From positions 68,932,895-68,996,894 of the forward strand of contig CM043944.1 of NCBI GenBank assembly GCA_014529385.2: 64,000 bases of DNA, written 5' to 3'. The translations under genes were made by a program, and so were the position numbers. This DNA is from Adiantum capillus-veneris. Taxonomy: Eukaryota; Streptophyta; Polypodiopsida; Polypodiales; Pteridaceae. Positions 24,801 to 36,961 of this stretch are shown here, one piece after another; within the stretch, counting starts at the first letter, position 1, and each line of letters opens with the position of its first letter. The notes under the pieces were generated by a model, which was given only the letters and a program-made list of their open reading frames with translations, did no database searches and was not told the origin of the DNA.

Positions 24801-25780
24801 GCTTGCAAAAGCTTACTCACCTCTATCTCCAACACCTTTCGTTGAATGATGCCCAATCTCCTTAGCTTTTGAGCAACAGGCTTTGCACCTTCTTTAAGAT
24901 TTATTTCATGAACAACACTCTTTGTTCCCCTCATTTGAGCATAATCTTTGGCAAACAACTTAGGATACTTATCAAACAATGCATCATATGCTTCTCTCTC
25001 TCGACTAGTCAGGTCACCTGTAAGCATATCCATTAATTCATCTTTTCGTACATTCGGCTCATGATCGGCCCCATGGTCATTTTCTGATCTCATAGCATCC
25101 TTTTTATCACAATTTTCATCATATACATGTATCCCACAAAGATCTACATCAAGATCAAGAAGACTTTGATCATAAACCTCATCGTCAGTACATGTAGAGG
25201 ATGCACTAGAAGAACTGTCACACATGTCATAAGTGGATGGAGATAAATCTTGATGCATAGCTGGTTCATCATCAATGTCCAGCACCTTACATGTTTTCAT
25301 ATCATATCTAATCCTCTTCTCTTTAGGCCTGTCCACAAAGAGGTCAATACATCCCCTGTACCAGTCCTGCCGTGACCTCATAGCAATCAACCAAGGTCTA
25401 CCCAATATAACTGGATATGCCCCAAGCTTTGCAGGCATCACATGAATGTCCATGAAATCCCGTTGACCCAAAACATTAAGCTCCAAGTCATGAATAACTC
25501 CCAAGCATTTCACTCTACTACTATTTTCCATCTTTACACTAAACAAGGATTTGCCTGTGAGCTGCAATCCCAATTGCTGCATTGTTTCCTCTGTCATAAC
25601 GAACACTTGGGCTCCACCATCCATGTACGCCTTATTCACCCTCCTTCCATGTATCCAAGCATCAACCACAGGCAAAACATCAGTAACTTTATGAAGCTGC
25701 ACTACATGTGCATCGCGTGTCTTTACCTTCACCCTTCTAACACTAGCTAGTTTATGCTAGTGCCTTCTCATACTTGAGCT
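21855..25780 (-). pseudogene. Element C pol: PR, RT, dual RNase H, integrase
   Basis: Protease with YMDGGAQVFVMT (near 25610); RT with WVSPVVIVPKK, CDGFSGYF, PFGLMN and FMDDFCVYS (about 24407-24421); a gypsy-type RNase H with Ser for the first catalytic Asp (SLSVGEHDIGAVLMQ); an archaeal-type RNase H with YFDGA, SNNEAEY and KGDS, but AHELA instead of AD.LA at the last site; integrase HHCC with CRSCHECQ; and a DDE core with D in GVDVIGPLP, D in LVSDQG and E in LVEAFNG. The tail ends in KWEGPFVVHKVYDNGSYQL. In-frame stops sit at 25757-25759, 24770-24772, 23696-23698 and 22511-22513, with a frameshift near 22073-22112. Apart from these, the frame is long and well preserved. Confidence 0.9.
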
Positions 25781-27095
25781 CAAATGCAAGAGTTGCCCAT
25801 ATGATATGTTGGCCCTCTTGTTATTCAAGTCTTCGAAGAGATTGTATGCTGATTGACCCTTCCCTAGCTGAAAATCATCCATGCCTATCTTCCTTCTTCT
25901 TGCCCTTACCTTTGCCTGCTTACTACTTTCAGCCTCTTCCATAGGTGCCTTGCCTTTATCTACATCTCTCCTTGTCTTTGTCCTTGCTCTTTCATCTTTG
26001 AAAAGGCCTTCACTCCCTGATTTTTGTGCCCTTTTTCTCTTATTTTCAAAGACATCAACCTCATCATCTTCATCTCCCTCCTCAACTGCCTCCAAAATTC
26101 CTACGTTGTTGTGCTTGAGCTTGATTTTGTCCCTGTTGTTGTGCAAGTCCTTGACCTTGGAGAGGTTGCACATTTCCATTTACATTGCCTTCATTACCTA
26201 TTTGTCTTTGTATGATAGGATATATACCTCCTGGCTCTCTCCTTGGTTGATTGCAATTGGGAGATATATGCCCTCTCTCCCCACAATTGTAACACATCAC
26301 ATTATCACCTCTATTCCTTTGAGGCCGTTCTCCTTGAGGTCTTCTTACTTGTTTTTGGATAGCTTGCATAGCAAGGTTGAGGTTTCCTATTTGCTCTGTC
26401 AATCTTTGAATGTCTTGGTGAAAGGATTCCTATCCTCTATTGTCCACTCTTGGAGCTTCTACATGGATTTCCCTTTCAACATGCATATCCAAAGGCAAAG
26501 GCTCGACCACATTATTTGTTGATACATAACCATCCCTTTGATGTACATTTTCTTCTCTTTCCCTATTTTCCATTTCATGCCTTCTGACCTTCTGTCTCCA
26601 TTGCTCTCTAGCAACCTTTATTGCCTCATTGTAGGTCCCTAGGTCCTTGAGCTCCACCTTGTCTCTAATGCTTTGATGCAAGACAACCACAAACCTATCT
26701 TTCTTCAAGAAATCAGGGGGCATTTGATTCTCTTCAAGTCCCTTTATGATCTTTCTCCAACAAGCTTCAAATCTGTTTATGTGCACATTGATGTCTTCAT
26801 GTTCTCCTTGTTGCAGCTTGCTTAGCTCTCTCCACAAATACTCAGGATCATCCTCCTTCTCAAACTCTTCTCTCAAGGCATGAGAAAGAAGATTCCAATC
26901 TCCCTTTACACCACCTTCAATCCTATCTTCATACCATTCACGTGCTTCACCTTCAAGTAGCAAACTCACCAAACGTACCTTGAATGCACCATCGTCCCTA
27001 TTTCTCTTCAATGCAATCAATTCGATCCTTAGGATGAACTTGTCCACATATTCTCCTTTCCCACCCTTGAAGACTCCATACCCATCTCCCACCAT
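25781..27095 (-). pseudogene. Element C gag with CCHC knuckle
   Basis: It starts at the ATG at 27093-27095, about 70 bp inside the PBS, so there is no room for the small pre-gag ORF seen in A and E. Capsid-like segments (LLLEGEAREWYED, LKKDRFVVVLHQS) are followed by the knuckle CYNCGERGHISPNC and a basic, acid-alternating linker. A TAG at 26430-26432 and a frameshift near 26082-26110 interrupt it. Confidence 0.85.
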
Positions 27096-27163
27096 AGGCC
27101 TTGAGTTGATCTTGAAATGGATGCCAATTTGTAGATCAAAACCCTGTTAGAAGGATTCTCTTC

Positions 27164-27181
27164 TCCTCAGTGGGGGCACCA
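27164..27181 (-). other. Element C primer-binding site
   Basis: Minus strand TGGTGCCCCCACTGAGGA, five bases inside the 5' LTR (27187). It is identical to the PBS of element E. It is not the initiator-Met type (TGGTATCAGAGC). I cannot name the tRNA by eye. Confidence 0.8.
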
Positions 27182-27186
27182 GTTTA

Positions 27187-28180
27187 TGTGAAGGATTGGG
27201 GGGCTGGCCTCTACAACACCTCAAACCAACACCAAGAAAAGAGGATGAAGAGTATAGCTCTCTCGAGATAATATGGGCTGATCTTCTCTCACTAATTTTC
27301 TCAATTTCACACACACTCAACCTCGACTAGCTCCCCTCTACACCGCTACAACTCCCACTACACTCCATTGCACTCAAAGACACCAAGGAAGCAATAAAAT
27401 CAAGGAAAAAAGTGAGAAAAAAACCATGTAAATCTCTGCACTTTTGACCATAACTCAAAGAGCTTCACTTCTTTTCAAACGCCCTTCCATGTGCTAGTAG
27501 GGCTTCCATAGGCGCTCCCATATATACACATAGCTTGACCAAAACCCACTCAAATCAAGCTTAGTTTGAAAATCCACAAAGTTCAGCAAAAAAAATCAAA
27601 AAAGGTGATGGAAAAATTGGGGGAAACCTTGCCCTTTGATATATATACAAGCAAGGCATTGCAGCACATAGTTTACCCTCGACTAGCTGCACCACAAGGA
27701 GCTGCACACACCATAGCCACCATACCTCAAAACAAGATGAAGAGAGGTAAATATGCAGAGCTAAGCACCCACTTTCATCAGCCCATTGAGGAGAGACACA
27801 CTCTCAACTCACCACATCGGGCCCTCGACTAGCAAGACAGGCTGCTCTACTCCCAAACGCCTCTATCCCTCACGGCAATCAGGGCTTCTTGTTGCTAGAT
27901 CTTCCTCTGTCAAATACCCCACTCACTCACGACCTCAAGTTTTGTTCCTATTTTTCAAGTACTAAGTGACTCTTTCAAGTCTCAACATGTCTATGTACAA
28001 AAACAACAAAACTATGCACCCCGCACAACTGGCCCGCATGCGTAGAGACAACTGGCACACACCGCCTTTGTACACTTTGTACAAGCATGATTTATTTACA
28101 TATAAGGGACCCAAAAGCATTATAAAACCCTTTCCAAAGTCTTTGGGGTGGCTTGCATCATTCCGTAAAAACACGTCACA
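27187..28180 (-). repeat. Element C 5' LTR, complete
   Basis: A 994-bp repeat with TGTGA/TCACA ends. Compared with the left copy it lacks 15 bp near 27940, has about 22 bp extra near 27995, and shows about 25 substitutions. Confidence 0.9.
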
Positions 28181-31100
28181 ACGTGATACACAAAAAAACA
28201 TGGCGTTTCATGCAAACCTTGTTGAGAAATGGAATGTGACCTTGCATGGAAATTCAAATATCTCTAACCTTAACATTTTCTCCTCCTTTCTTGAGGCAAA
28301 GTGCATGGACCTCTAATGAATGCACCTCTCTATATGCAATAAATGTTTTCTCACTGATAGAAGGTGTAGCCAGAGTTTCAAGAGCTTTGGAATTCAAGAC
28401 CAAGACCAAATTCAAAGATGAGCAAGGCCAATTCATGTGAAATACATGGAACACCCCATGCAAAGTCAATATCACAATGCAAACCTTTAGAATCTCAAGA
28501 AGCAACACTCCACTTACACTTGGTAATAAAACCATTGATAGATCTTGTGGCTGTTTCAAAATAGTAAAGCACATGTCTCCAAGGTTTGTTCAAGGAAGAC
28601 ATTTTTGTGGCTCTTTGCAACAAGCAAAGTAAGTACTCAAGAAGTTCAAAGCCAAGCAACGGTTGGTTGTGAGATTGCATTACGGTGTCAAAGCAAGACC
28701 TACCACAACGGAAATTTTTTCAGACCATAAGTAAGCTCAAACGAGAGTTTTAAATTTTTCACTTTATTAAAATTTGTAGAGCTCTCCATAGTTGAAGCAT
28801 GGAAAGGCTTTGATGATGCAAAGCATTGTAGTAGAATTCTTGAGATAAAGTTTACATGCCGCATCGTTGAATCTTAGTGATGATAGTGGCATTTTGTTTA
28901 TTCAATTATGCTAATGTCTTACTAGGCATTTGATTAAGCTATTATTCATGCCACTCCAAAGAGAAAAATTTGACGAGCTCGGGAGAATCAACAGAAGCAC
29001 TACCAAGTGATAGGACTCTTTTTAGAATCTTGATAAAAATATCCCAAACATGGTATGCACAATTTTTGAATTTTATTTTGGTTAACCTTTGAAATACACT
29101 TTGCAAGTGTATTTCAAAGGTTAACCAATGGGTCCCATAATGAACCAATCCAAGGGGACTATAAGGTACATAGGCCAACCTCTATGTAGATTCAAGTACA
29201 TGGCTACTACTAGCTAGATTTAAATATCCATACTTAAGGGACTGTGGCTACAAGTTGGATTTGAAGCTTATTAAATTAGAGTTTGTACTCGTTACTCCAT
29301 TGCAAGGACTATAAGCATCTATCTAAAATTCATTCTCAAGTGAACATTTGCTTTTGGGTTTGAGATGGCTAGCATAGGATTCATGGAAAGCTCAAATACT
29401 TTCAAGTTTTTATTGTTCTTTATGTGTTTTACACCTTTGATTTGGAAAGATCATAACTTGTTGAGTGAGGTGTTTTGAAGGCCTTAACAAGAAACAAGGC
29501 TTCTCTGCCATGCCAAAGCCCTGCTTATTGAATTAGGATCATTAAAAAGGCATCAAGGGTTGGAGAATTGGCATTATCGGGATACAGCTTCACATTTTAC
29601 ATATTACAAGGTTGAACATGTTGTATCAATGGAATTTCTAGAAATTTCAAGGCACGTAATAATATTGGCTAAAAACATTTACGCCATTCTTGTAGCTCAA
29701 CATGCATAGCTTAGCTATCAAGAAACTAGTTCATCTGATAATATGACTCTTCTCAAAGAGTCTCAAGGTGGGTAGTCTCCTATATCTATGGAAGGAATGT
29801 TTTTTTGAGAATTTTTCACCTCTCAATGGGAATATATGATTGTTTTAATGATCTAATTGTGAAAAGATTCCAGCTTCAGATAATCTATTGTTAGTCTATA
29901 AAATTGATTGTCTCTAAAGAAGGAGAAATTTTGGGTATGCGAATGAAAAATCATTCAATAAGTCTTATTGGTCCGTTATTTGACCCTTCACACCATAATT
30001 CGAAGGCAAGAGGTTCTTAACTTTCAAGTGGACGTAATTAGTTTAATTTATAGATCTAACGCTCATTAAAGGTAGCAAGGATGCATATACCAATTCCTAT
30101 CTAGTAGTTTAAATAGTACTATCATTTTGACCTTCTAGTCACCTACAACATGGCCACACTTTGATCAAAGGTTTCACGTTGCCAAGACAAAGACCAGGGG
30201 TTCTTAGAAACAAAAAAATCAAGGATGTTTTTAAATGTGCAATAATGCTTCACAACTTTCCTTGATGCAAGCAACATAGTCGTGCATGGCTATAAGATGG
30301 AAATTACGAGACAGGTTAGAGGTAAGTGTATTGGATACCTCTTTTGATAATTTTTTCTTATGGATCTTAACTTCCTTATGATAAATATGAGGGTCTAATC
30401 CGGGTATTATCTACTATTTTAGTGACCAAAATCTCTTAAGAGAATCCTAGGCCTACAAGCTATGGGTTATTTTTGGCAAATGTTGTCAATCACAAGGTGT
30501 ACAACATGGTCTATGAACTCATGGAGTTTTGTCTAGCGAGTGTGGAGCAAGGTTTATGAGGTTCCTCTCACTTCTATTTTGTTGAGTGTCACTAGTTACT
30601 TCTTGGTCTGTGATCACAAGCACATGAACATGTTAACAACATTAATCACTTTTTAGAACATTTGATCACGTTAAATGTTCATGTGACGTTCCTATTAACT
30701 TGAAAAAATCACCCAAAGAGGGGATTTTGCATATCTTGGTAGGCGTGTTTGCAGGTTTTTGCCATATCCAGGTGGGCTTTCCACAAAAAAATAATAGCCC
30801 TATTGGCTTTTCATAGGTTGTGAGGTGACCATTCATCAGCTTAAATGTAATCACATAAAGTGTAATTATGTGAATATGATAATAACACATGGTAATCACA
30901 AAAATTCATGCGATCACATGATTATTAAATCCCTACCCTCCACACATAGGAACTTCTCATACCTCACAAATGTCACATATATTGACTCACTCTTTGATAT
31001 ATTTTCCACATGTATCAAATATGAGGCTCTTGGATCAACACTTGGCCACTTTTCTAAATTGTGTGTCCTAATAAAGTCCGTATGTTCTACTCATGTTTGT

Positions 31101-31628
31101 TTCTTAGACCATTTCAAACATGCGATATCAAGATTAGTTTTAGTGGCCAAAAATTGTCAAGTATATAGTATGGCTCACTAATGAAACAATGTAATGTCCA
31201 CAACATTTACAAACGATTGTTTTTAATTATTTTACTCTAGTTATGAATCCCTAATAAACACATAGCAAAGGGTATTCCATGTTAATGAAAATATTCATTG
31301 TTTTTAACTAGACATTGTTTACGCTCACATTCTATTACGGTCCAAGTGTTTTGGAAGGGCTATCTAGTAGTCTATCCATATAGCCTATTATAAATTGCTA
31401 TGGTTCAAGGTGAAAATAATTTAGTTCTTTTTACAAGAGATATTTACATGTCTATTTCCTCATGTTTTTTATGTATGCTATCTAAGTCATGCGCATTGGC
31501 AAGTACAAAATACTTCAATTATGGAAATGAAAACTCAAATAAGTTTTTGAAACTGCATGCACAGTAGGTGTTATAGCCTATAGGCCGTAGTATTTAGCAA
31601 AGGCTTATCTACACAAACATGAAAATTC
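28181..31628. other. Unassigned A+T-rich DNA
   Basis: No gene recognised on either strand. The only clear structure is the perfect palindrome at 29078-29128. Confidence 0.4.
29078..29128. repeat. Perfect 23-bp inverted repeat, 5-nt loop
   Basis: Arms 29078-29100 and 29106-29128 are exact reverse complements (arm begins ttggttaacctttgaaatac) around the loop ttgca. It is too short for a typical plant miRNA precursor. It could be a minimal foldback element or a cruciform-forming site. Confidence 0.85.
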
Positions 31629-31890
31629 ATGAATTCGACATCTTATGAAGCTTTTAGACACAACAAGTCTAATGCCTATATGGATTTTATTGTGGGTCTA
31701 CGAACCACCGTACGAGGTCATGACTCGATATGGGTGATTGTGGATAGGTTGACTAAAGTTTGTAAGTTTATCCCAACAAAATCCACCTTTAGAAATTTAG
31801 AGTTAGCCAATTTTTTTGTTTAAAATCTTTATAGAGTATATGAATTGCCCAACAATGTTCCAAGTGATCATGATCCCATGTTTGGGTAGT
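31629..31890 (+). pseudogene. Ty3/gypsy integrase core fragment
   Basis: The plus frame reads MDFIVGL, then DSIWVIVDRLTK, FIPTKSTF and LANFFV, then after a stop PNNVPSDHDPMFG. This is the catalytic core of a chromovirus-like integrase, with D in MDFI and D in SDHD (usually SDRD). The downstream half with the Glu is missing. It is a short relic whose neighbours are not from the same element. Confidence 0.75.
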
Positions 31891-32032
31891 TTTCTAGGTA
31901 AGGTCACATAAACATTTACTGTGATCACGTGTTTTAAAAGATGATCACTCAATGTTATTGATGATCACGTTAATGAAATCCTTGGTTGAGAACCAAGCCT
32001 ATGCCAAATATTTAAGGAGAAACACATTTTTT

Positions 32033-32174
32033 TGTTGAGCTTATATGTGAAGCTACTCAATATATGGCTTCTCTATATATGGCACCCAGGTTCCCTCTAT
32101 ATATACATCATCTCATGTGTGTATTCTACACACTTTGGGGTTCTATTTTTGTGCTCTCTCTTTCTCTCTCAACA
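32033..32174 (+). repeat. 5' LTR of copia-type element
   Basis: 142 bp, TGTTGAGCTTATATG to CTCTCAACA. It differs from the right copy by a few bases only (for example GCTTAT versus GTGCAT near the start, and one base each near 32092 and 32151). Confidence 0.9.
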
Positions 32175-32880
32175 TGGTATCAGAGCAGTACGTTTTTGTT
32201 TTTGATTTCTCTGTTAATTGAAAACGATCATAATATCATCGATTTTGCTAATTGGAATCGATGTGGTGTACAACTTTGCAGAAGGAAGTTTTTTCAAATT
32301 CTGCACCAATTTTGAGTTATCGTTCGCGGACTGCGTACATACCTGAAAAGCAACTTTTGCTTTTTGTTTTTGTTTTCTCTGCTAATTGAAAACGATTTTG
32401 AAGAAACTACCCGTGCAAGGGACCGGAATCGATGTGGTCTACAACTTTGCAGAAGAAACTAGCCGCTGCAGGCATCGGAATCGATGAGAAACTATTTGCT
32501 TAAGCCATTGTAATCGATGTGGTCTATAACTTTGCAGAAGAAAGTTTCTCTAAATTCTGCACCGATTTTGGGTTATCGTCTTGGACTGCGAATATGTTCG
32601 AAAAGAAAAAAAAATTTACTTTTTGCTTTTGATTTTTCTCATAATTGAAAACTTCTCGATTATATTTTTTCTTCATCAATCATATATTTGTTACTGACGT
32701 AACGTTTCTGCAGAAGCCAGTTACATATCGTTCCGATTCAGTCGATCAGTTGATGATCGTCCAAATTCTATCGAGCTACTGTTGGTACATGATCTTTTGT
32801 TATATGATATACTCGTTCATTGATTCGTATAATTATTCTTTTAGAGATATAGTTTACGTCATTTTATTGATAATTTCTCA

Positions 32881-33360
32881 TTGATACCATAGTGATTTTG
32901 ATGGTACCATGATGATGTTTTGTTAGTACTTTGGTCATGGTGATTTTTGTTGAAACCATGATGATATTTCATTGATACCATGGTTATTCTCGGTGATTCC
33001 ATGATGATGTTTCATTGATACCATGGTTATTCTCGGTGATTCCATTATGATATTTCGTTAATTCCATGGTGATTTTTGTTGATACCATGATGTTGTTTCG
33101 TTGATACCATGGTTATTCTCGGTGATACCATGATGTTGTTTCGTTGATACCATGGTTATTCTCGGTGATACCATGATGTTGTTTCGTTGATACCATGGTT
33201 ATTCTCAGTGATGCCATGATGTTGTTTCGTTGATACAATGATTATTTTCGGTGATATCATGATGCTTTTCGTTGATACCATGATGATTTATTCATTTGTT
33301 TTGATACAATGATGATATTTTGTTAATACTTTGATGATATTCATTGATCACTACGTTGAT
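32881..33360. repeat. 43-bp minisatellite inside the copia-type element
   Basis: About eleven imperfect units of 43 bp, each a dimer of 22- and 21-bp halves built on GATACCATGG and GATACCATGA. The period is not a multiple of three, so it is not coding. Units in the middle (about 33060-33220) are the most alike, as expected for expansion from the centre. Confidence 0.85.
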
Positions 33361-33802
33361 AAATGTTGTTTTATGTAGTATATACACATATCATTTGCAT
33401 CACGTAATCACGCATCTTGTACTTTTACGTTCATACTCTATGTACCATATGTTTTCATACGTATATATGTCATTAAAAGAGTGGCGTCGTGAACCATCTC
33501 TTATGGCATTGTGAACGTAAATTATTTCACTAACGATGCTAATAATTTTCATGACTATGTTTTTTTTTTTGAGTCTATGATCTATGTAGGATTCATCAAA
33601 GAATTGATTTTATGAAGACAAACTTGGTGACAATAAAAGATTTATGAAGATATGTTTGGTGAGGTTATATTGATGACAACATGAAGATATGTTTGGTGAT
33701 ACGATAGTGATCACAAGCTACATAGCAGATTCATGGAGACACTTCTGATTACGAGCTAACCGATAGCCTTTACACCTCTTTATTGAACCTTTGTATTCAT
33801 TA

Positions 33803-33915
33803 TTGTATTTGATAGGATAGGAGTAATGTAACTCCTTATAAAACATTCATTGTAAAAGGAGTGATGTAGCTCCTCATAAAATATTCATTGTAAAAGGAGT
33901 GATGTAGCTCCTCAT
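33803..33915. repeat. 38-bp tandem repeat near 3' LTR
   Basis: Nearly three units of about 38 bp containing GGAGTGATGTAGCTCCT, which is itself a short hairpin, spaced by TTCATTGTAAAA. It lies about 125 bp before the 3' LTR. Confidence 0.65.
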
Positions 33916-34038
33916 GAACATTTGTATATTCAATGATTTTTATAATATAACGGTGGGTGTATATAGAGCTGTGGGTTTTTCCCTTGATCCCCCAAGGGTT
34001 TTTTCATCCACAGCTAGGGACCCTTATTTGAGCGGGGG

Positions 34039-34180
34039 TGTTGAGTGCATATGTGAAGCTACTCAATATATGGCTTCTCTATATATGGCACCCAGGTCCC
34101 CTCTATATATACATCATCTCATGTGTGTATTCTACACACTTTGGGGTTCTATTTCTGTGCTCTCTCTTTCTCTCTCAACA
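34039..34180 (+). repeat. 3' LTR of copia-type element
   Basis: 142 bp, TGTTGAGTGCATATG to CTCTCAACA, preceded by GAGCGGGGG and followed by the TTTTT target duplication. Confidence 0.9.
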
Positions 34181-34189
34181 TTTTTGACG

Positions 34190-35470
34190 ATAGTAAATGT
34201 GGATCATTGTATTATAGACAAGATGACAAGCACATATCTCACTTGAGAAAAAGAGAAAACCTTGAGGCAACAGCCCAAGCCAAAACAAAAATCCCAAAAG
34301 AAAAACAAGATATAGAAGAAAGAACCCTCAATAACACAGGTATAAAGGAGAGAGAAATGATGAGAGTTGAAATGGGATATGGAAAAGGTATGGACCACCA
34401 AGATGGTGTCCAAAAGGAACAAGGATGGTAACGCAATGAGTGTTCCATCATACTGTAAAAAGTACACCCTACAAGATAGAAGGATCATAGTGGATCTACC
34501 TAATAGACAACCTAAGGAACCAAAGAATGATAAGAAGATGAACCTGGTAGAGTCTTGGAAAGAACCAAGACTCTACATATATTGCTAATGATTTATCTCA
34601 TGATTTAATGATGACTCTAAAGGAATTCTCATATGTTTTTGCATGGTCATGCAAAGACCTCAAAGTTGTGGATACTAACATTTGTGAATGTATAATACAT
34701 ATGAGAGATGATGCCAATCCAAGAACACCAAGATCATAAACTTACAATCAAACCTTTCACAAAAAAACCAAATATGAGATTGAAAAGCTAAAGAAATCCA
34801 ATTTCATTTATGAAATTGAACACCTAAGAAAAATGAAAACTAAGGGTGTGCATCAAGCTTAAGAAGGTTAATGCAACAATCATCAAACACAACTATCTTG
34901 TTGTTATTACCAACCATGTTCTAAAAAGAGTGGCGAGAAAAGAAGCATATAGCTTCTTAGACGGATTTTTAGACTATAATAAACTAACCATTAATCCAGA
35001 AGATCAACATAAAATGATTTTTTTTAGAGAGTGGGATATATCTTCATATAGATCCATGCCCTTTGGATTCACAAGTTCTCTACCAACCATGTTCTAAAAA
35101 GAGTGTCTAGAAAAGAAGCCTATAGCTTCTTAGATGGATTTTAGACTATAAAAAACTAGCCATTGATCCAAAAGATCAACATAAAATGAGTTTTTCTAGA
35201 GAGTGGGATATATGTTCATATAGATCCACTCCCTTTGGATTCAGAAGTTCTCTAATCACTTCCAAAAGAACAATGAGCCATGATTTAAAAGAAGATATTC
35301 AAAGCTTATTAGAAATCTACATGAACAACATATGCATACACTCAACAAAATGAGAATACCATTATGAACACCTTAAGAGAGTCTTTGAGAAGTGCTTTCG
35401 ATCCTAAAAATGTGTTTTTATGGTTAGTGGTTGATCAAGGAATTTTCTATGTATCAATGGTTAGCGTAAG
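34190..35470 (+). pseudogene. Degenerate gypsy gag/RT fragment with internal duplication
   Basis: Shifting plus frames give EIEKLKKSNFIYEIEH, then EAYSFLDGF, DQHKM and YRSMPFGF, then after 35255 SLLEIYMNNICIHS. These are RT motifs in order, with the catalytic YMDD decayed to YMNN. Stops and frameshifts are frequent. The part from 34909 to 35081 is tandemly repeated at 35082-35254. This is a Ty3/gypsy relic of a different type from elements A-E. Confidence 0.7.
34909..35254 (+). repeat. 173-bp tandem duplication inside the RT relic
   Basis: Units 34909-35081 and 35082-35254, about 90% alike. Both cover FLDGF to MPFGF. The divergence shows that the duplication is old and followed element death. 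Confidence 0.85.
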
Positions 35471-36289
35471 GACTATACCAAAAAAACAAAGAGGGAATGT
35501 TGCTCATGTATAAACATAAAAGAATAAGAAAACTGCTAAAATCAAGATTACATTTTAGGATTATATTTCTTAAAAATTACAAAGGAATTTTATGCTTACA
35601 TGAATCAATGTCTTGAGACTAGTCTTGTAATGGGCCACAAAAGTGGTTCATGCCTAGATACTAGTATTTCAAGCATAACTTTTGCATGACATAAAAATTT
35701 CATGAAACTTCTTGAGCATCTTGTTAGGATGTGTACGATATTGAGAGTCATATTTGAGGCAAAAGTACTAAAAAGAATTTTTTTTTTAAAAAAAAAGAGA
35801 CTATTTGTATAAAATTATAATATACTACTTAACTTGGGCTAGTGTAAGCAACATAGAAGCATGATACGCTCATTGCATACCTACTCAGGGATTTTTTGTA
35901 GAACTTTGAGTCTATTGAAAACAAACTTGGTCTACCATTGAGTCAATTTAGTAAAACTATACGTATTTTACAAAGTTAGTCCTTAAAGATGGCCATGCAC
36001 ATATAGATTAAACCCTTGATTTATCTTCTTGACATTTTTATCAACTCAGACTATGTGTTTGGAGTATTTTCCTAAGAGGTTTTTTGTACAAACATCTAAA
36101 TATCTCTTGAATTATTTTTTTTACCAAATACAATCAAGTGGCTAAATTTTTATAGGACTAGTGTTAATGAAAAAAATATGTATACCTCTTGCTACCTTGT
36201 TATAAATATCAATTGTACCAAAATGGCACAAATACTTTGTTGAGTAGATAACACATAGGAGTTTTCCTAAAGACATGAGTAAAAATTAC
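35471..36289. other. Unassigned DNA between gypsy relics
   Basis: No clear motif. By position it would hold the RNase H of the plus-strand element, but too decayed to recognise. Confidence 0.3.
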
Positions 36290-36961
36290 GAAAGAGCTAT
36301 TGAAGCAAAAGCAATCCATTACACAATGATTGGTAGTCTATTGTACAAATAAGAAAAACATCAACAACTGAGACTATGTGCTAATGAGGATGATTATATT
36401 TGATCTTAGAAAAATCAGACATAGGTCTAGTGTGGGTTCATTTCTATGATGAAACTATGGGAAGAGCAATATTGATGATTGGCATTTGATGGCTAGCATT
36501 ATTTGTTGATGCAGGAGAATGTGGTAGACGAAGTGATAGCTATCAGCAAGATAAGATGCCAACTACCATAGATAGTACGCCATTATAACTAATGATGGGA
36601 ACTAGACCATTTTCAAAGTAGAAAATACACTTTTCCGGTTTTATTCCATCCACTGGCCTACAAAACACAAGCACAATATATTATTGTGGCAACAAATTAT
36701 CTCAACAAGTGGGTAGACGCAAGGGCTACTAGTAAAAATAATGTAAGAACAATGAAAAACTCCCTATATGAATGTGTCTTCAAGAGCTATAGACTTGCAA
36801 TAGATATTGTGTGTTATTGAGGTACTCATTTACATTAGCAGGTAATAGAGAGCTTGTTGAATGTACTTGTGGTCATAAAAAATAAATCTACACCTTGTCA
36901 TCCTCAAGCTAACTTCCAAAGCAAAGCATTAAAAAACAAAATCAACTTAATACTTACAAAG
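36290..36961 (+). pseudogene. Degenerate gypsy integrase (zinc domain and core)
   Basis: Plus-frame pieces: YTMIGSLLYK before the zinc domain, PTTIDSTPL, QAQYIIVATNYLNKWVDARA, SLYECVFKSY and KSTPCHPQAN. These are the ordered landmarks of an integrase from the zinc region through the DDE core. Several stops and shifts occur. It is cut at 36961 by the MITE. Confidence 0.75.

Larger units (their letters stand above)
20830..28180 (-). mobile_element. Element C: Tat-like Ty3/gypsy retrotransposon, defective
   Basis: Two LTRs (20830-21795 and 27187-28180), a PBS (27164-27181), gag, pol and a polypurine tract. The LTRs differ by roughly 25 substitutions over about 950 bp plus several indels, so by eye divergence is near 2.7%. 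Gag-pol carries five stops and two frameshifts. The domain order and dual RNase H give Ty3/gypsy, Tat-like. The outer 32 bp of the left LTR are missing and no target duplication can be seen, so the left junction is rearranged. Confidence 0.9.
32033..34180 (+). mobile_element. Complete non-autonomous copia-type LTR element (2148 bp)
   Basis: LTRs of 142 bp at 32033-32174 and 34039-34180, with TGTTGAG/CTCAACA ends. The PBS TGGTATCAGAGC (32175-32186; initiator-Met tRNA type) abuts the first LTR, and a purine tract (GAGCGGGGG) precedes the second. The target duplication is TTTTT on both sides (28 to 32 past 32000 and 34181-34185). There are only a few LTR differences, so it is fairly recent. The interior has no gag or pol. 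It holds a partly duplicated 'ggaatcgatgtggtctacaa' leader, a 43-bp minisatellite and a 38-bp repeat. It is TRIM-like in its LTRs but longer than usual. Confidence 0.9.
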
